Shown here in pieces: positions 9,081-18,017 of a stretch of DNA of 64,000 nucleotides. The translations under genes and the position numbers were made by a program. Location: the NCBI GenBank assembly GCA_027494035.1, contig JAOSJQ010000001.1, positions 1,302,001 through 1,366,000 on the forward strand, written 5' to 3'. The DNA is from UTCFX2 sp002050125. GTDB lineage: Bacteria > Chloroflexota > Anaerolineae > Anaerolineales > UBA4823. Under the pieces are notes generated by a model that searched no databases, was not told the DNA's origin, and was given only the letters and a program-made list of their open reading frames with translations. Each line of letters begins with the position of its first letter. Position 1 is the first letter of the stretch.

Positions 9081-9412
9081 CAATCCGATTGACTTGGTTG
9101 AAAACGGCGCAAAATTGCTTATTAAGTGAATTTGCGCCGTTTTCTAATCTTTGCCAACTGCTTAAAAACCTCATAAACCATATCGCCATGCAGGAACAGG
9201 ATAGACACACATTATATATGAGGAAACTCAAGCTGGCATTGATATCGAGCAAACCAAGTTTTCCGTGTGAGTTGCCCTGTCTTAAGAAAAGGTTAAGCAA
9301 TTAGGTTAAAGTCGTTACGAAAAGTATTGACTTCGATTAAGTGCTATGCTATAATCTCGTTACCCTAACAAAAGGGAAAGTCTTGCAAACCTTACAAAAA
9401 GGAGAATGACAG
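9081..9412 (+). promoter_or_regulatory. 332-bp intergenic region with a consensus promoter at 9327-9355
   Basis: After the terminator this stretch is AT-rich and holds no convincing gene. TTGACT at 9327-9332 and TATAAT at 9350-9355 with an exact 17-bp spacer form one of the best sigma-70 promoters in the window, placing the start of transcription near 9362. The 5' leader of about 50 nt ends in AAAAAGGAGAATGAC before the ATG at 9413. Nothing else was identified between 9145 and 9320. Confidence 0.8.
9100..9144 (+). terminator. Hairpin terminator after the TPR lipoprotein gene
   Basis: A 14-bp perfect inverted repeat (GAAAACGGCGCAAA at 9100-9113, TTTGCGCCGTTTTC at 9131-9144) with a 17-nt loop, 20 bp after the stop codon. 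The T-rich distal arm fits a rho-independent terminator. Confidence 0.8.
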
Positions 9413-10003
9413 ATGAAGAAAGTATCTTTGCTCGTTTTGCTAGCCATCGTGGCTTCCACCCTGTTGATGGCAGCGATCCCGACCACCGTCGTGCGCCTGA
9501 CCATCATCAACAAATCCGGCTACGATGTCTACATGAAGCTTGAAGGCTCCGCGGTTACCGAAGCGTTCTATTATCTGACCGTTCCATCCGGCGATCGCGA
9601 TGTCCCGACTGTGAAAGTCTTCACCGTCATGAGCGACCTGTACAAGCGCACCACCTGGCAGTGCGGCGGCGCCAAGAGCAGCGGCACGCTGATCGTCGAC
9701 GGTAACATCCGCCTGACCTTCACCCCCTGCGGCGAGAAAGCCTGCGGCTGGACGAACATCACCACCCAGCTCTGGGGATGCCGCAAAGACCAACTGACCG
9801 TGGTTGCGACTGCCCACCGCTATGCTGGTGAGCCCCGCATGGAAAAGGTGACCTACTTCAAGTACCTGGCTGTTGGTAAGAACATTGCCTGGGGCAATGC
9901 TTACGCTTACAGCGGCTTCTGGACCTTTGGCTGCGGCACCTGGTACTACAATCTGCGCACTTACAGACTGCCCTACGGCTGCGCCTGGCGCTACCAGTAC
10001 TAA
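9413..10003 (+). CDS. Secreted Cys-containing protein of unknown function
   Basis: I do not recognise this 196-residue protein. It begins with a clear signal peptide (MKKVSLLVLLAIVASTLLMA), followed by a beta-rich region (TVVRLTIINKSGYDVYMKLEG) that suggests an immunoglobulin- or jelly-roll-like fold. Six Cys occur in the mature part, in the contexts WQCGG, TPCGEKACGW, WGCRK, FGCGTW and YGCAW, which could form three disulfides. The C terminus is rich in Trp and Tyr. A strong promoter, good ribosome site and strong terminator of its own suggest an abundant, independently expressed extracellular or envelope protein. Confidence 0.8.
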   Translation: MKKVSLLVLLAIVASTLLMAAIPTTVVRLTIINKSGYDVYMKLEGSAVTEAFYYLTVPSGDRDVPTVKVFTVMSDLYKRTTWQCGGAKSSGTLIVDGNIRLTFTPCGEKACGWTNITTQLWGCRKDQLTVVATAHRYAGEPRMEKVTYFKYLAVGKNIAWGNAYAYSGFWTFGCGTWYYNLRTYRLPYGCAWRYQY

Positions 10004-10036
10004 ACCGTACGGTTGAGCTAAACGAGTAATAACCTT

Positions 10037-10069
10037 CGAGACCCTGCGAACAGCAGGGTCTCGATTTTT
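10037..10069 (+). terminator. Rho-independent terminator of the secreted-protein gene
   Basis: An 11-bp perfect stem (CGAGACCCTGC at 10037-10047, GCAGGGTCTCG at 10053-10063) with a 5-nt loop, followed by ATTTTTG. It lies 33 bp after the stop codon at 10003 and separates this gene from prfA. Confidence 0.93.
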
Positions 10070-10077
10070 GGTATAAT
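10069..10077 (+). promoter_or_regulatory. Extended -10 promoter of prfA
   Basis: TGGTATAAT at 10069-10077 directly follows the terminator and ends 9 nt before the prfA ATG, so the transcript would have almost no leader. No clear -35 box is seen, as expected if the extended -10 substitutes for it. Confidence 0.6.
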
Positions 10078-10086
10078 GGGCAGGCT

Positions 10087-11148
10087 ATGCTGGAGAAGAT
10101 TGCCGCAATTGAAGAACGCTTTGAAGAGATCAGCCGCGAGCTGATCGAAGTAGGGGATGACTATCAGCGCGCCGCCGCATTGGGGATGGAGCGGGCTGAA
10201 CTTGAGCCGGTCGTCGCGAAGGCGCGTCAATACCGCCAGGCGCTGGATCGGCTGGATGAAGCGCGCCTCCTGCTGGACAGTGCGGATGACGAACTGCGCC
10301 TGCTGGCTGAAGCCGAAATCGCCGAGATGGAGCCGGAGGTCGAGCGGCTGTCCAACGAACTCAAAGGTTTGCTCGCGCCGCAGGATCCGCGCGATGAGCG
10401 CAACGTGATCGTCGAGATCCGCGCCGGCACGGGCGGCGATGAGGCGGCGTTGTTCGCCGCCGACCTGTTCCGCATGTACAGCCGCTACGCCGAAAACCGC
10501 CGCTGGACGGTGGAGGTGCTCTCGGCGAACGCGATCGGGATTGGCGGGATCAAAGAGATCATCTTCATGGTCAAGGGGCGCGGGGCGTATTCGCGGCTGA
10601 AGTACGAATCGGGCGTGCACCGCGTGCAGCGCGTTCCAGCGACCGAGGCTTCCGGACGCATCCACACTTCTACTGCTACGGTGGCGGTGCTGGCTGAAGC
10701 GGCAGAGGTCGAAGTGGACATCCCAGAGGGCGATCTGCGGGTGGATGTTTTCAAATCCGGCGGCGCAGGCGGGCAGAACGTGCAAAAGAACGCCACCGCA
10801 GTGCGCATCACCCATCTGCCAACCGGGATCGTCGTGGCTTGCCAAGATGAGCGCTCGCAGCTACAGAACCGCTTGCGGGCGATGAGCATCCTGCGCGCCC
10901 GGCTGTACGAGATCGAGCAGGAACGGCTGCGCCAGGAGCGCGAAGAAGCGCGCCGTTCACAGGTGGGTACCGGAGAGCGCGCCGAGAAAATCCGCACCTA
11001 CAATTACCCCCAATCGCGCGTGACCGATCACCGTATCAATCTCTCCAGCCATAATCTGCCTTCGGTGATGGAAGGCGGTATCGATGAGTTCATCGACGAG
11101 TTGACGCTGCGCGATGAGACGGAGCGGCTGGCAGCCATCACGGAGTGA
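10087..11148 (+). CDS. prfA: Peptide chain release factor 1
   Basis: Class I release factor that recognises UAA/UAG in the ribosomal A site and triggers peptidyl-tRNA hydrolysis. At 353 residues it is of normal length. The catalytic GGQ motif is seen in KSGGAGGQNVQKN (about residues 222-234), and the upstream region VEIRAGTGGDEAALFA is typical of domain 2. The codon-recognition loop would lie in SGVHRVQRVPATEASGRIHTS. PrmC, the methyltransferase that modifies the GGQ glutamine, is encoded next with a 4-bp overlap. Confidence 0.96.
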   Translation: MLEKIAAIEERFEEISRELIEVGDDYQRAAALGMERAELEPVVAKARQYRQALDRLDEARLLLDSADDELRLLAEAEIAEMEPEVERLSNELKGLLAPQDPRDERNVIVEIRAGTGGDEAALFAADLFRMYSRYAENRRWTVEVLSANAIGIGGIKEIIFMVKGRGAYSRLKYESGVHRVQRVPATEASGRIHTSTATVAVLAEAAEVEVDIPEGDLRVDVFKSGGAGGQNVQKNATAVRITHLPTGIVVACQDERSQLQNRLRAMSILRARLYEIEQERLRQEREEARRSQVGTGERAEKIRTYNYPQSRVTDHRINLSSHNLPSVMEGGIDEFIDELTLRDETERLAAITE

Positions 11149-12026
11149 GAGCCGGCGAGCGTTTGCAGCAGGACTTCCGATTGTCCAAACCAGAATTAAT
11201 GGAGCAGATAAAAGCGCGCCTGGCGCCCCTGAGCGAGACCGCCGGGTTGGACGCCCAGACGTTGCTGGCGCAGACGTTTGAGCGCAGCCGCGCCTGGGTG
11301 CTGGCGCATCCCGAGGCGCGCCTGACCGAACGGCAGGCGGTCGAACTGGAGCGCAAGCTGGCTCGGCTCGAACGCGGCGAGCCGCTGCCCTATGTGCTGG
11401 GAAGCTGGGAGTTTTACGGTCTCGAATTTGCAGTCAGCCCGGCGGCGCTGATCCCGCGCCCCGAGACCGAACTGCTGGTGGATGAGGCGCTGGCGTGGTT
11501 GAGCGATTATCCGCGCAGGCGGTTGGCAGCGGACGTTGGAACCGGGAGCGGATGCATCGCTATCGTCCTGACGCAGCGCTGCCCGGATTTGCAGGTGATT
11601 GCGAGCGACATCTCACGGACGGCGCTGGAACTGGCGCAGCGAAATCTTTCCAGGCACGGCGTGGCTGGGCGGGTCGCATTGGTGGAAGCGGATCTGTTGG
11701 CGCCGGGCGCGCAGAAATTCGATCTGATTTGCGCCAACCTGCCCTATATCCCTGCGGGACAATTGAAATCACTGCGGGTCAGCCAATGGGAGCCGCAGCC
11801 GGCGTTGAACGGCGGAGATGATGGGCTGGCGCAGATCCGGCGGCTGCTGGCGCAGGCGCCTGAAAGGCTCGCCCGCGGCGGGTTGATGCTCCTGGAGATC
11901 GAGGAGCGGCAAGGGGCGGCGGCGAGCGCGCTGGCGCGCCGCGCTTTTCCGCAGGCGGCGGTGAGCCGGCTGAAAGACCTGGCTGGCAAAGACCGGGTTG
12001 TCAAGATTGCGTCTATCCGCGGTTAA
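11145..12026 (+). CDS. prmC: Release factor glutamine methyltransferase
   Basis: SAM-dependent N5-methyltransferase that methylates the GGQ glutamine of release factors. The 293-residue ORF starts with GTG overlapping the prfA stop codon (GTGA). The N-terminal helical domain is followed by a Rossmann methyltransferase domain with AADVGTGSGCIAI (SAM-binding, about residues 127-139). The catalytic motif is ANLPYIP, a permitted variant of NPPY. ALIPRPETELLVDEAL is characteristic of the family. Internal TTG or ATG codons near 11181-11199 are alternative starts. Confidence 0.93.
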   Translation: MRAGERLQQDFRLSKPELMEQIKARLAPLSETAGLDAQTLLAQTFERSRAWVLAHPEARLTERQAVELERKLARLERGEPLPYVLGSWEFYGLEFAVSPAALIPRPETELLVDEALAWLSDYPRRRLAADVGTGSGCIAIVLTQRCPDLQVIASDISRTALELAQRNLSRHGVAGRVALVEADLLAPGAQKFDLICANLPYIPAGQLKSLRVSQWEPQPALNGGDDGLAQIRRLLAQAPERLARGGLMLLEIEERQGAAASALARRAFPQAAVSRLKDLAGKDRVVKIASIRG

Positions 12027-12028
12027 AA

Positions 12029-12823
12029 ATGTTCGTATTTTTGTCAAAATTGTTGCCCATATTGGTGTACCCCCTCGGGCTGGCTTGCCTGCTGATCCTG
12101 CTGGCGGTCTTTCTGCGCGGGAGGGCGCGGCTGCAACGCGCGGCGCTGCTGGCTGCGCTGTTGCTTCTGTGGGTCGGCGGCAACCGCTGGGCGGCAGCCG
12201 GGCTGGCGCGCTCACTGGAGAGCCGCTACCCTGCGCCGGATCCGATACCGGAAGCTCCCGCGATCGTCCTGTTGGGCGGCGGGACCGAAATTCATGAAGC
12301 GCCGCGCGCCATGGTCGAAGTTAACAGCGCCGGCGACCGGGTGATCTACGCTGCCCGGCTATATCGTGAAGGCAAGGCGGAGCACATCCTGGTGAGCGGC
12401 GGATATCTGAACTGGGAACCGCGCCCAACCACCCCGGCGCAGGATATGGCGGATCTGCTGGAATGGATGGGCGTCCCCCGAGAGGCGATCTGGCTGCAAG
12501 ACCGGTCGCAGAACACCGCCGAAGACGCGCAGTACTCGGCGCAGATTTTGAAAGAAAAGGGCGTTGGGCGCATCCTGCTGGTCACCTCCGCCTGGCACAT
12601 GCCGCGTGCTCTGCGCCTGTTCGAAGCGCAGGGGCTGGAGGTGATCCCAGTCCCGAGCGACTATAATGTGACGGAACGAATGTGGCGCACGATGCTGCAC
12701 AGCGATTGGCGGACAATGATGTTGAATACGCTGCCAAATGTCGGCAACCTGGGATTGACGACGCGCATGCTCAAAGAGTATTTCGGCTTGTTTGTTTATG
12801 GGCTGAGAGGCTGGGGCTCATGA
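12029..12823 (+). CDS. YdcF/ElyC/SanA-type (DUF218) membrane-anchored protein
   Basis: A 264-residue protein with two N-terminal hydrophobic helices (about residues 3-25 and 33-50) and a DUF218 domain. That domain shows APAIVLLGGGTEIHE near its start, and AARLYREGKAEHILVSGG, RSQNTAEDAQYSAQILKEK and LLVTSAWHMPRALRLFEAQG further on. Relatives in E. coli (ElyC, SanA) act in envelope and peptidoglycan integrity; the biochemical activity is unsettled. It begins 2 bp after prmC and its stop overlaps the coaBC start, so the four genes form one transcription unit. Confidence 0.85.
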   Translation: MFVFLSKLLPILVYPLGLACLLILLAVFLRGRARLQRAALLAALLLLWVGGNRWAAAGLARSLESRYPAPDPIPEAPAIVLLGGGTEIHEAPRAMVEVNSAGDRVIYAARLYREGKAEHILVSGGYLNWEPRPTTPAQDMADLLEWMGVPREAIWLQDRSQNTAEDAQYSAQILKEKGVGRILLVTSAWHMPRALRLFEAQGLEVIPVPSDYNVTERMWRTMLHSDWRTMMLNTLPNVGNLGLTTRMLKEYFGLFVYGLRGWGS

Positions 12824-14069
12824 ATCCTATTAAAGGAAAGCGCATATTGTTGGGCGCGACCGGGTCAATTGCGGCTTACAAGGCGGCTGACCTGGCATCC
12901 AAGCTGACCCAGGCTGGCGGAGAGGTGGATGTGATCCTGACCGAAGCGGCGACCCGCTTTGTAGCTCCGCTGACCTTCCAATCCGTAACCGGGCGTAAAG
13001 CCTACGTGGAGGCGGACCTGTGGGGCGCGGAAGGACACGTTCAACACATCGGGCTGGCGCGGTCAGCCGACCTGATGTTGATTGCGCCAGCCTCAGCTAA
13101 TACGCTGGCAAAACTGGCGCACGGTCTGGCTGACAACCTGCTGACCGTCACCGCGCTGGCGGCGAACTGTCCGCTGCTGATTGCCCCGGCAATGGATGGC
13201 GGCATGTATGATCACCCGGCGACCCAGGCTAACCTGGCAAAGCTGCGCGCCCGCAACGCGGTCGTGATCGGTCCGGCGGAGGGCCGCCTGGCTTCAGGGT
13301 TGAGCGGAACGGGCAGGATGGTCGAGCCAGTTGAGTTGCTCGGCGCAGTGCGGCTGGAATTGGGGCGCGGCGGACGGCTGGCAGACCGGAAGGTGGTTGT
13401 GACCGCCGGCGGAACGCAAGAGGCGATCGATCCGGTGCGGGTGATCGCAAACCGCTCTTCCGGCAAACAGGGCTTTGCGCTGGCGCAGGCTGCGCTAGAC
13501 CTGGGCGCGCAGGTTGTCCTGATCAGCGGTCCGGTCGGGCTCGAAACGCCGGTCGGCGCGCAGCGGGTCGAGGTCGAGAGCGCCCAGCAGATGCTGGAAG
13601 CTGTAATTGCGGCGCTGCCCGGAGCGGACGCGTTGGTGATGGCTGCGGCTGTGGCGGACTTTCGACCGGCAAATGCCGCAAGCCAAAAATCAAAAAAGAA
13701 GGCGGGCTGCCAGAGATCCGGCTGGAAAACACGCCCGATATCCTGAAACAGGTTGCGCTGAACAAGGAGCGCCTCGGCTGGCCGCGCCTGACGGCGGGGT
13801 TCGCGGCTGAATCTCAGCAACTCCTGGAGAACGCCCGCCAGAAGCTGATCTCCAAAAGTCTCGACCTAATCGCAGCCAACGACATCCTCGCGCAGGATGC
13901 CGGGTTTGGCGCGGATACAAACCGGATCACCTTGCTGTACCCCGACGGGCAGAACGAGACCTTGCCGCTGATGACAAAAACCGAAGCTGCGGAGGCAATC
14001 ATGCAGCGGATCGCAGAGATGCTTGAAAAACCTGAGGGGTGCCGTGAAAAGCCGGACGAAGTCGCTTGA
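12820..14069 (+). CDS. coaBC: Phosphopantothenoylcysteine decarboxylase/phosphopantothenate-cysteine ligase (frameshifted)
   Basis: Bifunctional coenzyme A biosynthesis enzyme. The CoaC flavoprotein part shows LLGATGSIAAYKAADLASKL, and the proton-donor region NANTLAKLAHGLADNLL-like and APAMDGGMYDHPA segments are present. The CoaB part shows VVVTAGGTQEAIDPVRVIANRSSG. The start at 12820 overlaps the previous stop (ATGA). The zero frame ends early at 13746, but the missing CoaB C terminus (EGGLPEIRLENTPDIL to DEVA) continues in the -1 frame to 14069. One added A in the A5 run at 13685-13689 restores the conserved QKIKKEGG and a normal length of about 416 residues. The same place holds an in-frame A AAA AAG heptamer at 13692-13698. 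As coaBC is normally essential, a sequencing error is the simplest explanation. Confidence 0.88.
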
Positions 14070-14168
14070 ACGGTTGGGGCGCGGTTGCGGATGACCTCCT
14101 TGTTTGCGGAACGATTTTCTGTTATGCACATCAAAACCATCACTTTATTTCGGTACTGGGAGTAGAAC

Positions 14169-14939
14169 ATGGCGTTGAAAGTTGGGCAATATGCCCCCGA
14201 TTTCGTCCTGGAAAACCACTTGGGCGGAAAAACCCGCCTGAGCGATTATTTGGGCAAGAAAAACGTCGTCCTGGCGTTCTTTCCGTTAGCCTGGACGCCG
14301 GTTTGAACGGCGCAGATCCCCTCGTACCAGGTCGCATTGGACCGGTTCGAGCGGGTAAATACCCAGGTTCTGGGTATCAGCGTTGACAGCAAGGACAGCC
14401 TGAAAGCCTGGGCGGAAAGCCTGGGTGGAGTTACCTACCCGCTGCTCTCGGATTTTTGGCCGCACGGCGCGGTGGCGCAGAAATTTGGCGTGCTGCGCTC
14501 CGAGGGCTACAGCGAGCGGGCGATTTTCATCATCGACCGCGCCGGCGTCATCTACTATGTGGACGTGCACGATATTGACGATCAGCCGGACAACGAGGTC
14601 CTGTTCCGGGAGCTAGCCGCGCTGGAAGGCGTGCCGGTCCCGCAGGAGATTGTCGCCGCGCCTGTGCAGCCGGCTCAGCCGTCCGAACCGGTGGCGGGGC
14701 TGGATGTGACGATGTACTGCACCGACTGGTGCCCGGCTTGCCGCAGGGCGCGCGCCTATCTTAAAAACAACCATATCGACTTTAAAGAAATCAACATCGC
14801 CCGCGATAGACAGGCCGCGGCTGAGGTGCGCGTCTGGACCGGTGGATACGAATCCACGCCGATCTTTAAGGTTAATGGAACGGTCGTGGTGAATTTCGAC
14901 GTCGAGAAACTGAACAAGCTGTTGGGAATAGAGGGTTGA
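14169..14939 (+). CDS. Selenocysteine-containing peroxiredoxin-glutaredoxin fusion
   Basis: Reads as one 256-residue protein if the in-frame TGA at 14304-14306 (codon 46) is decoded as selenocysteine. The N-terminal part (about 1-155) is an AhpC/TSA peroxiredoxin of the BCP/AhpE type: VGQYAPDFVLENHLGG, then VVLAFFPLAWTPV-U-TAQIPSY. The TGA is exactly at the peroxidatic Cys of the TPxC motif. After a Pro/Ala-rich linker (about 156-176) comes a glutaredoxin/mycoredoxin-like domain with MYCTDWCPACRRA (CPAC about 188-191) and the substrate-binding STPIFKVNG. The fused domain is a likely reductant of the oxidised Sec. GGGAG at 14158-14162 fits the ATG at 14169, which lies upstream of the TGA in the same frame as the rest. 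Without recoding, only a 45-residue fragment and an orphan 200-residue ORF (from 14337) would exist. The sel genes are not in this window. Confidence 0.85.
14304..14344 (+). promoter_or_regulatory. UGA codon and candidate bacterial SECIS hairpin
   Basis: Starting 16 nt after the UGA there is a small hairpin: C14323-G14344 and G14324-C14343 pair, two mismatches follow, then CCA 14327-14329 pairs with UGG 14338-14340. The loop GGUCGCAU begins with GGUC, the apical sequence of the E. coli fdhF SECIS (GGUCU) recognised by SelB. The GGUC is 23 nt after the UGA, within the usual bacterial range. The stem is short, so the structure is only a candidate. Confidence 0.55.
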
Positions 14940-14948
14940 GTCCGGGAG

Positions 14949-17861
14949 TTATCCGAGCGATACCGGCGCCCGAGCTTTGCGGAGCTCGGGTTCGTCATTA
15001 TCTACCTCGAGCCAGGATGAGAGATAGTCAACGCTGCGGTTCAGCCAGGGAAGGCGCCACACGAGCTGGGTAACCAAGCCCCAGATCAGCGCGGCGATCC
15101 AGACGGTCCGATAATCCGATAGGGAAGCCAGCGGAGCCACGGAGAGGTATTTCTGGGCAAGTCCGATCCACACAAAACCATTCCAGAGCAAAAACAAGAC
15201 AACAGCCATAATGGTGGGGCGCGGGTCGCGCGTCAGGCGGTCGCCGCCAGCCAGCCATTTTGAAATGGGTCGGGTGAAAAGCACCAGCAGCAGCCCCATG
15301 CTAACCAGCGCATGGGTGATGATGAGCCGGGTATAGACTGGGTCGTTTGTGATGGAAATGAAATACTGATCCAGAACCAGCACAGCCAGGGCAATCGTAA
15401 CCGCCGGTGGAATAATAAACCTTGTCAGGTAAACGCGCATCGAACCTTGATTAACCGCGCCCGTTGGCGCCCAGAGCGAGAGGAAAATCGCGGGAATTGT
15501 GACGGCAAACAGCCCCGCCATGCTGCCCTGTGATCCGGCGTAATAGAATCGCGAGCGGTCCATCAGGTACATACCCAACAAAAGCAGCAGCACATAACCG
15601 ATTTGGACCAAATTGAGCTTGATCACATCCAGTATGCCGTGGACGATTTGCTGACCGCGGGCGAGTGTCTTCCGCAAAGCATCCGGGTGATCCTTTAACA
15701 GCACGATGTCCGCCTGGGTCAGAATGGCTTGATCGCTGCGCTGGCGGACGATCGCCAGGCTGGCTCTGCGCATCGACTGCAAATCCAGCGTCGAGCCCCC
15801 AGGACGCCTACCGTCTCTCCCGATTGGCGGAGCAAATTAACCGCCAGCGCCATTTGATGGCGGTTGAGGTCTTTAAGCAGGCTTGCATGTGCGATGGCTT
15901 GTGTTAATTCTTCCTGGCGCATCCCGGCGAGTTCGGTTGCGGAAATGACCGCATTGGGGTCGTTTTCTGCAAATAACCCGATCTGTTTTGCCCTGGCCTC
16001 AACCTGCCCGTCAGTCTCTTGAACGAAGAATTTGATCTGGATGCCTTCGCCGCGGACGGTTTTGACGGCATCGGCAAGTTCGGTCACGACTTTTTCCTTG
16101 AAATGAAGCTTGCAGACCGGAATTAAATCACTGGGACAGCGCGGAATGCCGGCGGGGTCATACAACTCGACGGGCTCTGGCAGGTAAGCGAAAAGCAACT
16201 CCAATACGCTGCCCGTCTCCAAAGGCGGAGCGCCTTCTTGTGGAGCTGTTCTGCCGATTTTCTTCAGGGTGCCTTGAAGTGAAGACCGCACGCGGGCGAA
16301 GACTCCCTTCGCTGGAGGCGCCGCATCAGCTGGAGGAGAGCTGGGGTGTGTCTGATGGCGCAGGATCGGCGTCGGATGGATCTTTGCTGGGCGGCTGGAG
16401 GAATCAGGTCGGGTTCAGGCTCGCTTTGCGGGCGGGTGAAACGGCTGCGCAGGCGTGCCAGGATCGGGGGCTTGGGTTGGGTTGAGGCGGCTGAGACGGG
16501 GGAGGCGCTGTCAGAAGGCGCGGTCAGATACGGTTTGAGGATTTCGGGATAACCGATCACGAAAGTGCCGCGCAGATCAGAGTACGCAAAACTGGCTGCC
16601 CCCAACCGTTCAACGAGAAGAAGAAAGCTTGTTGGCGCGGCTGGCGGCGTTCACCGTCAAATGCGTCTGAAATCGCTGCGAGAACGACCTGAGCGCCTGC
16701 GAGGCTGCGACCCATCACCCCCAGCACGCGGCGGACAAAATATTCCGCCAGAGCGGAGGCGCCGGATTGGAAAGGAATCATCTCGGTCTGCACATCCAGA
16801 TTGGACAGAATTGTCTTTTGATGGATACACAGCGAGGTGAGATCTGCCAGGGTTTCGATGGAGCGTTTATCCCTCACTAGCGCCCCCAGGCGCGCCAGGT
16901 CGCTAGTTCCTTTAGCGTAGTTCACCACAATCATCAAGAAGAACCCCGTCGGCGCCAAGCCGAAGATGATTCCCATTACGTCCCGAGCCAGCCGCATCTG
17001 CTCGGGCTCTAGCACATCGATGCGGGAGATTTCGATAAGCACCAAGGCATAAAATAGACCCGCTAACAACAGCAGGAGATAGAGAACGCGCAACAGAATA
17101 CTCTCGAGGTGGGTTTTTTCGCTGGCAGAGGCGCTCTTGCGAGGGGTAATCGATACGGTGGGATAGAGGGGCGGCAGGTGGGTGATCTGGTAAACTGCCT
17201 GACCGGAATCGCACATGCTGCCAGCTTGAACTAGGTCTCCTTTGTGCAGGTGGAGCGGGTTTTCTTCGAGGCGCTGCGCATTATGGATTGTCAGATCCTG
17301 GCTTTCAAGGATGATACCGTTAGCCAGTATCTCATCCCCTGGTCCAGCCACCAGTACATCACCGATTACGATTTCGTCCAAAGAGAGGCTGCGCAGACGG
17401 CTCTCGCGGACTACAGTTGCGAAGGGTCGGGCTTGAAGGGCGACCTTGCTCACCCGCTGGGAGGCTAAGTTCTGTTGCAATGCGTTCATGGAGATGTTCA
17501 AGATGAGGACGCCGAGGGTTGCCAGAGCTCCTAGCGGGTCTTTCAGCCATACCTGCGAGACCGCCATGACCAGCATTGTCAGATTGAAGACCGAAACAGC
17601 GCTAGTGCGCCAACTGGCGCGTTTGGCTTGTTTTTCAAGCTGTTGGCGTTGGCGGGCGAGCTGTCCAGTTTGAAGCTGGGCGGCTTGCTCTTCAGAAAGA
17701 CCGTCAACCGGGGGTTTGAACGGTCCATGTCTGGCGGAGGCAGCTCGTGGGCGGAGTTGCAGCCGGCGCGCGAACCAATACAGAAGTCCAAGACCGGCGG
17801 CGATCCCCGCTAGGACGAACCAAAACCTTGAAGATGGAGCGGAGCTTTTACTGGATCTCAT
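14949..17861 (-). pseudogene. P-type ATPase-like membrane protein, catalytically degenerate and frameshifted
   Basis: A gene of about 971 codons, read in four pieces (17861-16557, 16605-16264, 16291-15719, 15782-14949), resembling cation-transporting ATPase E. Recognisable parts are an A domain (IVIGDVLVAGPGDEILANGIIL), TM3-TM4 (FGLAPTGFFLMIVVNYA), an N/P domain (SFAYSDLRGTFVIGYPEIL) and a C-terminal multi-helix membrane domain. Key motifs are lost: the phosphorylated-Asp motif CxDKTGTLT reads CIHQKTILS, the hinge GDGVND reads GGSTLD, the TGES loop reads LEEN, and PEGL reads PTGF. A low-complexity Pro/Ser linker is inserted in the N domain. Two breaks are repaired by one base in C5 runs (16599-16603, 15796-15800). 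A third lies in the linker between about 16264 and 16412. Either a pseudoenzyme with sequencing errors or a decaying gene; ion pumping is not expected. Confidence 0.7.
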
Positions 17862-18017
17862 CGCGGCTCTTTACTGCCAGATCATTTTAACCGGATTGAC
17901 ATCTTTCGAGTAGAAGAGAAATTTGCCTTGTGGCATAATAGCGAAGCGGTAATAAAACCGTATATCTTCACCCGGGGGGGGTGGTGGAGGCAAAACAGAT
18001 TAAGCTAGAGGACGCGA

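Noticed and set aside
9089..9304. 71-codon ORF in the gap after the TPR lipoprotein
   Set aside because: It begins inside the upstream region of a terminator hairpin and runs through it, has no ribosome site, and has no recognisable features.
12682..12822. Upstream extension of coaBC into the DUF218 gene
   Set aside because: CoaBC homology begins at the ATG at 12820, which overlaps the DUF218 stop; the extension is read in a shadow frame.
14304..14306. TGA reassigned to Trp or Gly genome-wide
   Set aside because: TGA ends many intact genes in the window (for example prfA, coaBC, nuoN neighbours), so it is a normal stop here.
14337..14939. Separate 200-residue gene starting at 14337
   Set aside because: It lacks the peroxiredoxin N terminus and a ribosome site; the in-frame upstream part from 14169 with a TGA at the catalytic Cys explains it better.
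17974..17981. G8 tract upstream of the racemase-like gene as a phase-variation switch
   Set aside because: It is a single tract in a leader, with no evidence of variable length or of promoter spacing that it would alter.
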